A DNA stretch of 64,000 nt from Falciphora oryzae (lineage: Eukaryota > Ascomycota > Sordariomycetes > Magnaporthales > Magnaporthaceae). Each line of letters starts with the position of its first letter. Position 1 is the stretch's first letter. Position numbers and translations under genes: made by a program. Below the pieces are notes generated by a model. It saw only the letters and a program-made list of their open reading frames with translations, was not told where the DNA came from and did no database searches. The stretch is from contig JNVV01000002.1 in the NCBI GenBank assembly GCA_000733355.1, positions 1,777,590 through 1,841,589 on the forward strand, written 5' to 3'. Below, one piece after another: positions 22,395-33,423 of the stretch.

Positions 22395-23684
22395 TCACAG
22401 CTCATCAAACACACGTAGCCGTTGGTCCGCGTCCACACGGGAATCCCTCCCACTTTGGTTGAGCGACTTGAAGAGCCGTGCGCCAGGAGTCGAGTCCTCG
22501 CCGTGCTCCCCAGCCTCAGCAGCCCCGCCGCCGCCGACACCCCCGGAGGTTGGGGCGTGGCCGCTCACCACGGCAGACCGCACCCAGTCTAGCGGTTCCG
22601 TGGTGGGAGGTGTTGCCGACGCCACCGACTTGCCCTTATCGACCACGTGGGGCTGCTGCTGCGGCACGTCGTGCCCGGCGACGACAAGCAAGAACACCAG
22701 CACGACGAGGACGAGCACCGACGTGACAACCCAGACAGTCTTGAGGCGCCGGCGCGTGCGCTCCTGCCACTCGCGGTCAGCGCGCTCCCACCCCTCTATC
22801 CGCTCGTGCACGGCGTCGACGCGCCCGCTGAGCCGCTGGATGCGCTCGCGCCCGTCGTGGATGCGGCTCTGCAGCGACTCTATTCGTCCTCGCTGGGAGT
22901 CAAAGGTGCCCAGCCCGTCGATCTGGGCGCCGACGTCGGCTAGCAGCTCGTCTGTCTCGCGCGAGAACCCGTCCGCGGCGTCCCGCCAGGCCGCCCGCAG
23001 TTCTTCCAGCGCCGCCGCCGTGCTGCTCAGCATCCCCAGCTTGTCCATCACCGATGTGTAGGCATCGTCGAGCCGCCGCGCCGTAGACGTTGATGTAGTA
23101 TTTAGGTCCGCCACTGCGGTTTGAAGGCATCTGATATACGTAGGCAACAGAAGGTAAGCACGTGTACAGACGGTAGGCATTTTTAGAAGCGACGCGTGCT
23201 GTGCAGCGAAAGACAATGAGAGATAATAAACGTACGCAGCCGTGGCTTGTGCTTTTTCCCTGTCCGTGGCCGGATCCTCCTCCTTACCCGGTCTTCGCTC
23301 GAGGGCAGCAGAAGGTGCTGGCGGAGGTGGCCGCAAGGGCGCGTCGTCGGAGGCGGAGGCGGCCAGGATGCTCGGCCTGCGGCTAGGAATTGGGGTTATG
23401 TTCGGGGTAGCGCCTTCGGAGCGTGGGATTGCCAGCTCAACGGAGGGTCGGGGCGGCAGGAAGCCCGGCACGGCGCTGTTGTCGTCGCGTTTGCTGTTGC
23501 TGGCCTGTTGACGGTGGGCGTGATGGTGCGAGTGGTGGTGGTGCGGCGAGTGGTGATGATGGTGGTGCAAGCGGGCGGGCGACGACAGGTCCGAGATGGA
23601 CCTATTAGTCTGGTGCTTGGGGCGGTGAGGCGACGCGGCACCGTGCCTCAGGGCCGTGTCGGGGATGATCCCATTTCCAAGCAT
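22395..23684 (-). CDS. His-rich, coiled-coil single-pass membrane protein, function unknown
   Basis: Two exons, 23684-23236 and 23130-22395, give 394 residues. I do not recognise a family. Residues 40-57 are a histidine cluster (HHHHHH, HHHH, HHH). Pro/Ser-rich disordered sequence follows to about residue 145, then a helical block with heptad-like spacing (LNTTSTSTARRLDDAYTSV, LQSRIHDGRERIQRLSGRV). One transmembrane segment is at about 281-302 (TVWVVTSVLVLVVLVFLLVV), after an Arg-rich stretch (RTRRRLK). A 92-residue Gly/Ser-rich tail ends it. The positive residues before the membrane segment suggest the long N-terminal part is cytoplasmic. The intron (23131-23235) has a GTACGT donor and CAG acceptor, is 105 bases and has no stop, so the unspliced form is also open. 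An in-frame ATG at 24050 would add 122 residues; I prefer 23684 because the added part looks like untranslated sequence. Confidence 0.65.
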   Translation of the reverse strand: MLGNGIIPDTALRHGAASPHRPKHQTNRSISDLSSPARLHHHHHHSPHHHHSHHHAHRQQASNSKRDDNSAVPGFLPPRPSVELAIPRSEGATPNITPIPSRRPSILAASASDDAPLRPPPPAPSAALERRPGKEEDPATDREKAQATAAYVYYLSLSFAAQHASLLKMPTVCTRAYLLLPTYIRCLQTAVADLNTTSTSTARRLDDAYTSVMDKLGMLSSTAAALEELRAAWRDAADGFSRETDELLADVGAQIDGLGTFDSQRGRIESLQSRIHDGRERIQRLSGRVDAVHERIEGWERADREWQERTRRRLKTVWVVTSVLVLVVLVFLLVVAGHDVPQQQPHVVDKGKSVASATPPTTEPLDWVRSAVVSGHAPTSGGVGGGGAAEAGEHGEDSTPGARLFKSLNQSGRDSRVDADQRLRVFDEL

Positions 23685-24922
23685 GGCCAGGCCAGCTTGC
23701 GACGCAAGGCGGAGGGCGGTATCAAAAATAAAAGGAGAGGCCGAAGAATAGGGACAGCCAACCCAAGACAACCCAAAATAAAACAAACCAAAAAACAACG
23801 GCAGGGATGTGTGTTTCCCGCCAGCTTCTGACGGGGACCCTGCACGTTCTCGAATGTGCATGTGCGGTGCAGCAGTCGTGCTCTCAAACAGCGGCCCCGT
23901 TTTGTTCGCAGAGTGAAAGTTTGAGGCGATCCAGAATGCAGGGTGCGCCCGAGCTGTGACGTTGTTTGTCGGGGCCACCCGCCAGCCCAGCCGCCACTTG
24001 ACACCGTGCCCTCGACCGCCTGCCAGGTCCGGCCCGCCAGATATCTTCACATGCTTCCACGCAGACCGACGCGTGCGCTAGCCACATCAATCAGACGAAC
24101 ATAACCTAGCATATCGAACCCGGCTCAGTTGCACATGAAGGTGAACCCTACACACTGCTGCGTGCACAAATCCCATCTCAACGAGTCGGCCGGTCAGCCA
24201 TCATTTACACATAATCCAGGGTATTATCTAGATGAACATTGGTATCGGTCACTGCTTTGCTTCAGGTTTACGTCTCAAGTGCCGCACTCAACAATGATTT
24301 CACTTTCTTCACTGAGACGCGCGGTGACACATCGCTAGCACAATGATGAAGTGCGAATTCATGATGACTCGTGGCCTGTCCAATTGATGCAAATGCATCT
24401 ACTAGGCTCGGCGTCATCGGCCAGAGCCAAGTAAGATAGAGTTCGCTGTCGTTGCAACGCAGAATGCGCCAGAAGGGCGAGATGCGTCAGCCGTGAATAG
24501 GCGAGCTAGCATTGCTAGCCCTTTGTTTAAGGCTAGGCCTCCTTTGATCCCGGAGTTGCCGGGGCTTGTCCAGATATGGCGACACAGTTGGCGCGAGACT
24601 CCTGGATCCGGCCAGCCCTCCCTCGAGACCCTGATTCCGTTGCCGGGTTCGGTCTTGAACCGGGCTGATTGGACGCAACACCTCCTACGAGCCTCTGCCT
24701 GACTACTCCAGCAACCCCCTCGAGGGACTCTTAGCGGGAGAGACTAGAGACATAAAACGCGCGATAGGGCCTAGCGACAAGATGGCGGGGTTCACTTGAG
24801 CCATTGTGGCCAGTTCTTACTTGTCGCCAGACTTGAAGGCCATGATCGTGGCCGCCCCTCACCGCGGACAGCTCCGAGAAGCGGGGGAGATGGCCGAGGC
24901 AGGGAGACTGGACATGTATTTC
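23685..24922. other. Intergenic, no supported gene
   Basis: Upstream of the coiled-coil membrane protein and downstream of CGR1, both on the minus strand. The first 366 bases continue the open frame of the former gene and could be an N-terminal extension. No other gene is seen. Confidence 0.5.
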
Positions 24923-25426
24923 TCACGAGTTGAGCACCTTGTTGCGCTTCTCCCTTCTCTTTAGCCTCTCGACCCTCTTCTTGTGCATCTTCTCGGCCAT
25001 CTTCTCATATCTCTCCTTCTCCTCCTTTGCAGCCCTCCTGTCCTTGATAGCCTGGATACGTTGCTGTTGTCCGCCGCGCGTGGTCAGCAGCCGTGCATAT
25101 GCGAGGTGGTCGTCTGTGCCGACGACGGTTGCCCCTTACCTGTCTCTCCGCCTCCTTCTCGTCCTTCATCTCCTTCTCCTTCGCCTTGACTGCCGCCATG
25201 GCTACGCGGTCCTTCGCACGTTTCCCATACGGAGTTAGGCCGGAGCCCGGGCGGAAGGCCTTTCGGGGCGCATGCCACTGCTTCCCTGGAATCAAGAATG
25301 CCCGTATCAGACTTCACTCGCTTGCCCGGCGATGCGTGGTTGATAGCCAGGGCGGAACTTACCGTTTTTCCTCATGCCCAATGGCTTGGGTGGGAGGTTC
25401 GTCGTGCTGGCCTCGGCGCTCGGCAT
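24923..25426 (-). CDS. cgr1: rRNA-processing protein Cgr1
   Basis: Three exons, 25426-25363, 25285-25140 and 25063-24923, give 116 residues. Cgr1 is a small nucleolar protein needed for pre-rRNA processing and 60S subunit assembly. The sequence has the family signature [14 protein letters not shown] followed by [13 protein letters not shown] continuous, highly charged Lys/Glu/Arg helix then runs to the end ([57 protein letters not shown]). Length equals that of other fungal Cgr1 proteins. Donors are GTAAGT and GTAAGG; the second intron has a CTGAC branch-like site. The gene is easily missed because no single exon exceeds 146 bases. Confidence 0.93.
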
Positions 25427-27476
25427 ATCGTCAGGCGTCCTTCCCTTTTCAGATACTTCGTCAATTTAGGTAGCAGGACGGAATGCATCCATGAATGGCG
25501 GTTCGATATGCCAACGCGAGGCAGTGGGTGCGCGCGAGAAAAGAGATTGCGGATTTACAGGCTGTCGCAAATCTAAAATGGCACAAGGCGCAGACGAACT
25601 TTTTTTTCTTGGCGCCCGGCAATTTGCCCCTGCGCGCAGTGCTCCTTTGGGGGGTCTGGGGCCTCCCTTGACCGCCTTTTCAAGGATCAAGGAGACACCC
25701 ACATTTTCGGGCCACCGATTCGTCAGTGGGACGTCCCGCAATGTCAAGGTTATGCAAGGCCTATCCTGATTGCCCCTGAACGATGGGCAAATTTGACTTG
25801 GTCATCCATCGCAGAGCGCCAGAGATGGCTCGCTGTCGTCAAATTCCATCCAGCTGAGCATCCAGTGCCATGCTGGGGTTCGTGATTTGAGGGAAGCTAT
25901 ATTTCCCGCCGCTATGTCCCATTCTCATTGCCAGCGACTGGTTCAGCGAACGACCCGTTCGCCGGGAGCCCGTCGATCTTTCCCGCGGTCCTGCATGTTT
26001 TACTGGCGGATATCAGAATCTCAATTCTCGAAATATCTCAAGTTCGGTACTATTTACGGCCGGGGAGGCCCGCAAGTCGCCATTCAGGAATAACGCGAAT
26101 AGGAATGCCAGGCGCCGCCAAGCCATGCGACCTCCCGCGGAGAGCAAAACAAGAGGGAGGGGAAAACGGAGTGTAATGACCCGAACGAACATGCACGCAA
26201 CAGCTTTCACTTGCGACTTTGGATGCCGAACAGGCCGATCCGTTCCGACTGGCAACACGCAATGTGCTATTTTCCCTCGGCTATCTGTGCAAGATCCATC
26301 CCCCGCTTGGTATGTACATGCAGGCTGTCTCCGTTGATGTGCAGAAAGGAAAGTCGTTGGGCGCCTGTCAATCCTGCCTAGCGGAATAGCAATCTCGCAT
26401 GACTTATAGAAGCCTATCTCGGCCAATTTCGCTGCCTTCTTCTCCTGCCCGCCCGCGCGGGATCAAGGGTCTTGTTTGTGATTACAAGAGTCCCTTGCAG
26501 GAATCAAATGCATGGATGTCTCAATTCACTATTGCGAACGTAGGAGGTTACATGATATACACGGAGAGAGTATCTGCTCCGTTTGTTCCCCTCGGGTCAA
26601 TCGCGGTCGGGATAGGCCACTTTCTGGATACTTGCTCGTCTGGCGGCCGGCGTCCTGGGCTGGTTCGGCCATTTCTGACTGTCGAGTTCGCGGTCTTTGG
26701 TCGGCGATCCCCTACGCCGATCGAGGGCTGTCTGTTGCTGCAAACACACACGACACATACGGGGCCATGAAAAGTGCCCGAATGGCGCTATCGTCGGTTT
26801 TTCTCTCCGACCAGTCGGCCACATGCGGATCTGCCGTAGCCCCCAGGATGGCTCAGAAAGGCGCCGATGTTCGATGGCTTGCAGCCCGCGAGAAGGCCGT
26901 CCGGATCACTCCTATCTGAACGGCGGCTGTTGCTTGTGGCGTTATGCACACCAGCCCGTGCGTGCGGGTAACCACTCTGGGCCGCAGGGGTCAGGGGTTC
27001 GCGATGCAGGACCCGGTTGCCGTGAGGGGGCTAATCCCGGGCTTTGATTCGCTGGCCTCTTGGGAAGGCCAAGGGCGTCATGGGATCCACCGTGACCGGT
27101 CCCGCATAGCCTCGAGAGAGGGATGCTGAGATGGTGAGCAAACAAAACCAGGTGGTCCTTTTATTACACCGCGGCTTCGCTTCTCCAGGATCCCAAGGCC
27201 TGGCGACGGAGTGCCAACAAGGTTAGATCAGGGACTCCACCCCGATTGGGGTTGTCCCCATCATCCATCGGAGGAAGGGGAATGGGGACAACCGTCCCTC
27301 GACGTTTCTTGGGATCGCGGCATTCGGGGCCCGGCTGCCATCTATCAGGCACTCCATCGGCTAGTGCTACCATTTTAGTTGGCCGTCTCGAGACATGGCT
27401 CCCCATTGCAGGCGACAGTAGGGTTGCCCTAAGTTGGACGCCGCCAACACCGTCCGTCGTCATGACTCTGTTCTCT

Positions 27477-27478
<2 letters not shown>

Positions 27479-27519
<41 letters not shown>
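27479..27519. repeat. Poly(T) tract, 41 bases
   Basis: Uninterrupted T run on the plus strand, the longest homopolymer in the window, in non-coding DNA. Equivalent to poly(A) on the minus strand. Confidence 0.9.
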
Positions 27520-27521
<2 letters not shown>

Positions 27522-29552
27522 GTCCTCGTGCTCGGTAAGTGGAGGCCAAGGAGTTAAATTGAGAGCCCACTTGCGCTCGCTTCTCTGCCAACTGCAAACA
27601 CGACACGACCCGTGCGCGCACTTTGCGCGTCGTGACTTGCCAGCCGAGCCGCGACAGCCGAAGCGGCAAATGATCGAGAAGCAAACATGAGAGGCGCACT
27701 GACTGCGAGCTAGGCGGACCAACACGCCGGTGGCTTTCAGTGGTGAGCTTCTCGATGCAAGGGAGAAGAGAAATACTCAGGCCATCGGTCAGCTCTCGCT
27801 GCAGGGATGCGACACACGCCCCGAAAACGGAGGTTGTTTAGGTTGTTCACGTCGAGGGAGGGCTAATCTTCGTTCCGAGTCGTCGATTCGAGTCTCCAAA
27901 TCGGGCCTTCAGCCAGCCATGTGCTAGGCCAGGGCGCCAGCTTGGGTTCGGTCCCAGGGGTCAGGGACGTTCCTTGTTGTGGTGCACACTGAATGCGGCA
28001 ACTGTCGGCCTGCATTTCGCAAGGGCTGACATACCCGGTAATGAAGTGTTCAATGATCCTCGTCGCATCTGAACACGGTCGCCCGGTGCGCCTGCTCACA
28101 TTTCCACTTCCACACGCGTCTCTGCTCTTGTTTTTTTGCATCCAGGATGGGCAAGGCCCGGTCTGATCGTGTAGGGGTGCGAAGGGCTGCCCTCCCTCTC
28201 GCTTGGTGGTCACAAGGTTTAGCGATTGAGGTTCCTGAAAGCAGAAAAGGGAAAGCAAGTCGCTCGGCGGTCCCGCCAGCGCCGTCCGTATCAGGACGCT
28301 GCCCGATTTGACACCTAGGTATGGAATCTGACTGTGTAGGCGCGCCATGGTTCCTCCATCCAGCGGGGTACAGACGCGCTGCTGATCAGATGCCGAGATG
28401 GACCCTGACATGGCTGTGGAAGCATTTTGTTGCGCAATACGAAAATTATGAAAACGAAGCGGAGATGGAGGAGCGCACGAGGTAGGAATAGAAATGAAAA
28501 GAAAAAATGAAATGACGGGTGCAAGTGTGCAATTTTAGCTAATGCACCCGGGGTATGCCAAACTCGCGGCCAAGCACGCAAAAGCTGCTGGAATCAGAAA
28601 ACAAGCCCAGACGAAAACAGAGGCGCGGCGGCGCCAAACAGCAGAGGCCAACAATTAGAAGCCGACACAAGGTAACCGTGGTAGTCTCGGGTGCGACGGC
28701 AGTTCATTGCAACGACACAAGGCCTGGCGCGCAGCGGTTCAATCCCTGGGTTCCGCCGTTGCTATGATGAAAGGGGTTTGAGGGACCGAACGGGCGCGGA
28801 TCGCAGGGCGTGTTTGGGTTTCACCTAGAGGTTGATCTGGGGAACACAGCACGATCTTGGACAGATTGGCTTCCCCTACCACCTAGCGCAGGCGGCTGCC
28901 AGGCTAGGAGACAGGGCTCCATGCTAGGTGCAACGCTCGCATCGCGAGGCAGTCAGGCTTGAATTCGATCTGCACGTCGTGTGTGCCAACCACAACACTG
29001 TCGGACCTGCCTAGGGTCGTAATACATACAGCCAAGCAAGGCATCATCCCCCTGCCGACGCCACCAAGATGAAAAAAATCCCGTCTCAATATTTCGTGCC
29101 TCCCTACGTGGACTTGCAGAGGACTTCGGCAGGCAGAGAGGGAGTCGAGGTCCGCAAGCGCACTGCGTGCGTGGCATGTGCAGGCAGGCCTCGATATGCA
29201 TTTCGCCTCTCTACTTCGCTTTCGTATGCAGCACGCACACAAGAAATGAGCGGTGGGCGGCGGGCAGCAGCAAGCGCGACAGAGCATCTGATGCGGTCCG
29301 CAAATAGCCAGCACTGCGGTCAAGGGACATTTCGGATGCAACCAAGCGCTCGGGAAAGCAGCTCAATGGATTCATTCATGTCTCTGGCTGCTGGGGTTGC
29401 ATTGCTCGCATTCGCCTTCTGGGCTGCTGGCCGTTTGAGTGGCTGAAATGAGCGGCCATCATAAAAGTCCCACAGTGCAGTGCGCGCATATCCGTCCTCG
29501 TGGCCCACCCCCTCTCCTGGCCCAGCCAGAGGGCGCCCCAGTGCATCGCTGT

Positions 29553-29577
29553 ACCTGCACCTGCACCTGCACCTGCA
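29553..29577. repeat. (ACCTGC)n repeat
   Basis: Four tandem copies of the hexamer ACCTGC on the plus strand, in the non-coding leader side of the downstream gene. Confidence 0.8.
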
Positions 29578-30462
29578 CCACGCACCAAGCAGGCCTGCTG
29601 GAGCCCACTCCACCCACTCACACCCACCCGCCCACTCACACAACCGTGCGAAATGCAGACCAGGCCTGCAGCCGCGCCCAGCAGCAGGCGAGCCCTCACT
29701 CCTCTCTCGCTCGCTCACCCTTGTGCACACACATGTCCATACACAGTGCTGGGTGCCGCTGCTGGACCGTGGCCAGTGGCCCTCCTCCCTCCACCCTCTG
29801 GTCGACTCCATTCCTTCTTCTCGACTCTGTTCTGCTGCCTCTGAACATCTTCGTCCAATACCACCACCGCCACCACATCCTTTCCTTTCTCCTCACCTCC
29901 CACCGCCGCCGCCCCGGGCCAATTCCAGTCGCGAGTCTTGAGATTTGCGCTGGTCTTGACCGTCCACTCCTTTTTACACCAATTCTTCCCGCCGTCGAGC
30001 CCGAGGGCCGCGCTTGGCCGACCGTTCGCATTCGTGCTTCACACCCGCGAATTGCTTCGGCGCCTGTCTTGTCTCCTGTGCGTGCGTCGCTTTCTATTGC
30101 CCCTGTATCATTCCACCCCCCCATTGCGCAACCGCAAGGCTCGCCTTCGCCTGCGATTCAATTCGCGCGCATTCTGCGCTTCAACTCGCCGTCAACGAGG
30201 CAGGAGGCCCCGGCTGCTAACCTCGCCCCCTCCAGCCCGCCGACTTGGGGGAGTAATCTCGCACGCCGCCAACAGCCATCGTCGATCGATCCCGAGACCG
30301 ACGAACTTGCTCGAGGGCTCACGCACTGCAGAGACCTCTAGACCGATCATACGCCAGCAGCACCCGACCGTTCCTTAACTCACCCCGACGGCAACCCCAT
30401 GTCACCCTTGTCTTTCTAGGTTGCCTCTCGATTCTGGTGCCGCAGCGCGGCTGGGAGAGACC

Positions 30463-33423
30463 ATGGCAACCGCGGTCGGTCCCGACATGCCGATTTCCCC
30501 TCGGCTGGTCGTCTCGGCCCACGCCGCGGACGGCGATCTTGACGGGAATGCCTCGCTAGACCAACACTCGCCGTCGTCTCCTCGATCGAACCCCCCACCG
30601 AACCCGCACTTTGTCTTTCCCGCGAGGCCAGCCCCTTCCTCAGCCCCTTCCTCCTTCTCGCGCGCCAGCGGGAGGAGACCAAAATCACTGGTCGACTCCT
30701 TTCAGCTTGGGCCTCTCACGCACGCCGAGCCGAACAGGCGAAAGTCCCTGTCTCCCGCCTTGCCTGACTTCTCTTTCAACCCTGGCGTACGGCCTCCCGC
30801 TCCCGACCGTGCGCCGTCTCCCTCTCGGTCTCCTGCGCTCCCAGATTTCAAATTCAACCCCGGTGCCGGGCTTGCATCACCGCCGCCTGCGCCGGAACAT
30901 CCTTTCTTGAGCCCACCATTGTCTCCTCACGTGCCACAGGTACCCTCTTCTCCACGAGCCATTCCGACTCGTCCTGGCGGAGGACACAGACGCGGCGGCA
31001 GCGAATTCGTGGGCGGTCAGATCCGAAGCGGAGATGCCATCACAGTATTGGGCACTAGCCCAACCAAGTCAGAAAGTGGATTTGCGTCTCCCCAGCTCAA
31101 GCCGGCGAATCCGCGTAGAGGGCATGCCCATAGGCGATCCGCCGCCATCTCCAGCCATGATCTTTCCATGATCCTGAAGCCAATCAACGCACAGCCGCGT
31201 GGTAACAGCGCACCGAACAGCCCTGCGACGTTTGACCGCGTCGAAGACCACTCATTTCCCGATTTGCCGGTGCAACAAAAACCGGATCAGAAGGAGTCGA
31301 GCGATGCGAAAGTTGCCTCTGATGCCGCATCAGATGTTCTCACCAAGAGCGCAGGGACTGAGGGTGCAGAGACGAAAACCCCGTCACGACCGTCTACTCG
31401 AGCCAGGGTCGGGTTTTCTGACACCCTCGAGTTCATTCCTCGGCCTCTGTCTCTGGTTTCAAGCGATACCTCGAGCACCGTGACGGCCCGTCCGGGTCAT
31501 TCGCTTTCAGGCAGCATCTCCTCGATTATATCCCTGACGGGCTCTACCACTGTGGACCGAGAGGTTAGCGCCATGGCTGCGAGCCCCCCGCGCCAGTCGA
31601 CCGATGCCCGGCCTAGCACTGCCGGAGCCATTCTGGAACGATCACTGAGCCCACCGGCGCCTGAAAGCGCACGATCGCCCCTGCGACGCAACTCTATTCC
31701 TCTTCTGAACGCCCCTGCTCTTGCCGCTCCGGGAGGTCCAGGTCTAGACACCCCCAGTCCGAGCAAAGCCCCGAAGCGGTGGTCCTTTTTCGGTCTCGAG
31801 CCCTTCGCCGGAGCCACCTCGCCGACGCGGACCCGCCCACTCAGTCCCAGCTCGTCGGAACTGGCATCGAAGGCCGCCAACTCGCCGTCGTCTGACGAAC
31901 GTGAGACTGGGAATTCGACAGACCCAGATGCTGACGTTGAAGCGGACCAGGAGCTGTCGCAAAAGGCCTCTAAGAAGAGCAGCAAGAAGAAGAAGCAGAA
32001 GAAGGTCAGGACTTGGGCAGGCTCGATACTCACACGCAAGTCAAAGCATCGCCACGCCAGGAAGAGCTCCAGGAGTAGGGTCCAGACGCCACCACCTCCG
32101 AACGAGGATGTGACCGACGAGGATTCTGACGGCACCGCAGAGATGAACCTGGAGGTCTCTCCTCCGGCGGAGGAGTCTCCCGCAGCACAGGCGACAGAAT
32201 GGCAGGCCAGGCCGCCGACACCGCCCGAGGACGATACTCCTTACCCGATGATTGACCTGGACGCTGCCCTTGGGCCGTTCAACACGCCTCTTCCGAGGAA
32301 CGCGGAGTGGGAGGCGGCACAACGGGCAAGCGGACTCGTCAAGCGCCCCCTGCACAGCGCCGCTAGGCTCTCTCCTAACATGAGCTATCAGCATCGGCGA
32401 GCTGAAAGTGCGCCGGAGATGCCTCCGTTCAACCGGGCCGGAATCCCTCGATTCAACAGCAACTCTACCATGGCCGATGTCTTCGAGGAGGACGAAGAGG
32501 ACGAGACAAAGGTGGTTGAGAAAGATGCGGACTCTGGCTCGACCAAGGGCGATGGGCCAGCCCATGACGTGGGCGCGGCGAGCATAGATATCCGGGTCAC
32601 CGCTGATGTGCCCCATTCGCCTGTTCATGGAGCCATTGACCCCAGCGATGATGCTGTTTCGTCGCGCGCGGTCAGCCGTAAAGGCAGTGGCTTGAGCGGT
32701 TTCAGCGACGACGACAAGACCGAGCAAAGCATGTGCCTCACGTCTGAGTACTCGGCTAGCTCGCTCCACGATGAAATCATAACGGAGGCGTCGGGGAGCA
32801 CCAAGTGGCACGGACCTGATGGCAATTATTCCATGAAAGGCGACACATCTGGCTCGTCAACGCCTTCGCCGCGCCGGGCGTTCAAGGGGAAGGATCTGGC
32901 ACCCGTGGACGTCAGCCCTCTCCATCTGCCGACTCCGTCTCTGGTGCCTGTGAGCCCCTACTCAATCGGGCAGTCGTCTTCGTTCCCCTCGCCGAGGTCG
33001 CCCATGTCGTACGAGGACGGGAACCGCATCTCAACGGCGCCGTCGTCGGTGACGGAGGACAACTTTCAGTCGTTGCTGATGGGGGAGCCTGGGCCCGAGG
33101 TGCGACTCTCTATGGACATTCCGTCGCTTACCAGCAGTAACTCGACAATGACGAGGGAGAGCGCCTTCGCGCAGACTGTGCACCATCTCTCACAGGCGCC
33201 GGTGCCAGGCGAGCGACCGGCCTCATTCTCGTCGCCTTTTGGCCGGAGGGGCAGTCTGGCGAGCATCGGCCGCCTGATTAGCACTTCGCACGGGGAGCGC
33301 AGCAAGCTGTCGATCGAGGTGTCGCTCGAGGCCGAGGAGAAGAAGTCCAAGACAAGCAAGGCCAAGCGTCTCAGCCGCCTGATGCAGTTCTGGAAGCCCA
33401 AGGAGAGCTCGTCCAAGGCGTGA
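30463..33423 (+). CDS. Large disordered proline/serine-rich protein, conserved-fungal type, function unknown
   Basis: One open exon of 986 residues from the ATG in GAGACCATGGC. No globular domain or membrane segment is visible. Composition is Ser/Pro/Arg-rich with many SP/TP sites, so it is likely a phosphoprotein. Similar proteins in Sordariomycetes are often labelled 'cell wall proline rich protein', but there is no signal peptide, so a wall location is doubtful. A ten-residue unit (ALPDF-[SK]-FNPG) is repeated at 99-108 and 125-134. Other marks are short RWSFFGLEPF and VGFSDTLEFIPRP motifs, a Lys-rich block (KKSSKKKKQKKVRTW), acidic EEDEEDE, and a basic end KRLSRLMQFWKPKE. An acceptor at 30420 (TTTCTAG) implies an intron in the 5' leader. 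Frame and start are well supported; the role is unknown. Confidence 0.75.
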   Translation: MATAVGPDMPISPRLVVSAHAADGDLDGNASLDQHSPSSPRSNPPPNPHFVFPARPAPSSAPSSFSRASGRRPKSLVDSFQLGPLTHAEPNRRKSLSPALPDFSFNPGVRPPAPDRAPSPSRSPALPDFKFNPGAGLASPPPAPEHPFLSPPLSPHVPQVPSSPRAIPTRPGGGHRRGGSEFVGGQIRSGDAITVLGTSPTKSESGFASPQLKPANPRRGHAHRRSAAISSHDLSMILKPINAQPRGNSAPNSPATFDRVEDHSFPDLPVQQKPDQKESSDAKVASDAASDVLTKSAGTEGAETKTPSRPSTRARVGFSDTLEFIPRPLSLVSSDTSSTVTARPGHSLSGSISSIISLTGSTTVDREVSAMAASPPRQSTDARPSTAGAILERSLSPPAPESARSPLRRNSIPLLNAPALAAPGGPGLDTPSPSKAPKRWSFFGLEPFAGATSPTRTRPLSPSSSELASKAANSPSSDERETGNSTDPDADVEADQELSQKASKKSSKKKKQKKVRTWAGSILTRKSKHRHARKSSRSRVQTPPPPNEDVTDEDSDGTAEMNLEVSPPAEESPAAQATEWQARPPTPPEDDTPYPMIDLDAALGPFNTPLPRNAEWEAAQRASGLVKRPLHSAARLSPNMSYQHRRAESAPEMPPFNRAGIPRFNSNSTMADVFEEDEEDETKVVEKDADSGSTKGDGPAHDVGAASIDIRVTADVPHSPVHGAIDPSDDAVSSRAVSRKGSGLSGFSDDDKTEQSMCLTSEYSASSLHDEIITEASGSTKWHGPDGNYSMKGDTSGSSTPSPRRAFKGKDLAPVDVSPLHLPTPSLVPVSPYSIGQSSSFPSPRSPMSYEDGNRISTAPSSVTEDNFQSLLMGEPGPEVRLSMDIPSLTSSNSTMTRESAFAQTVHHLSQAPVPGERPASFSSPFGRRGSLASIGRLISTSHGERSKLSIEVSLEAEEKKSKTSKAKRLSRLMQFWKPKESSSKA

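Larger units (their letters stand above)
25427..30420. other. About 5 kb without a recognisable gene
   Basis: Starts at the CGR1 promoter and ends in the leader of the proline/serine-rich protein gene. Frames are short and overlapping with no domain. There is a 41-base poly(T) tract at 27479-27519 and an ACCTGC hexamer repeat near 29553-29577. From about 29600 the plus strand is strongly C/T-rich and ends in a typical acceptor (CTTGTCTTTCTAG at 30420), so the last 0.5-0.8 kb is probably a spliced 5' leader. Confidence 0.55.

Noticed and set aside
28690..28770. tRNA-like stretch with GGTTCAATCC on the plus strand
   Set aside because: The bases flanking the T-loop-like word do not form a T stem and there is no D arm or anticodon arm.
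29439..30341. 300-codon open frame before the proline/serine-rich gene
   Set aside because: Cys/Thr/His/Pro-rich translation of C/T-rich repeats, ends just before a splice acceptor; better explained as 5' leader.
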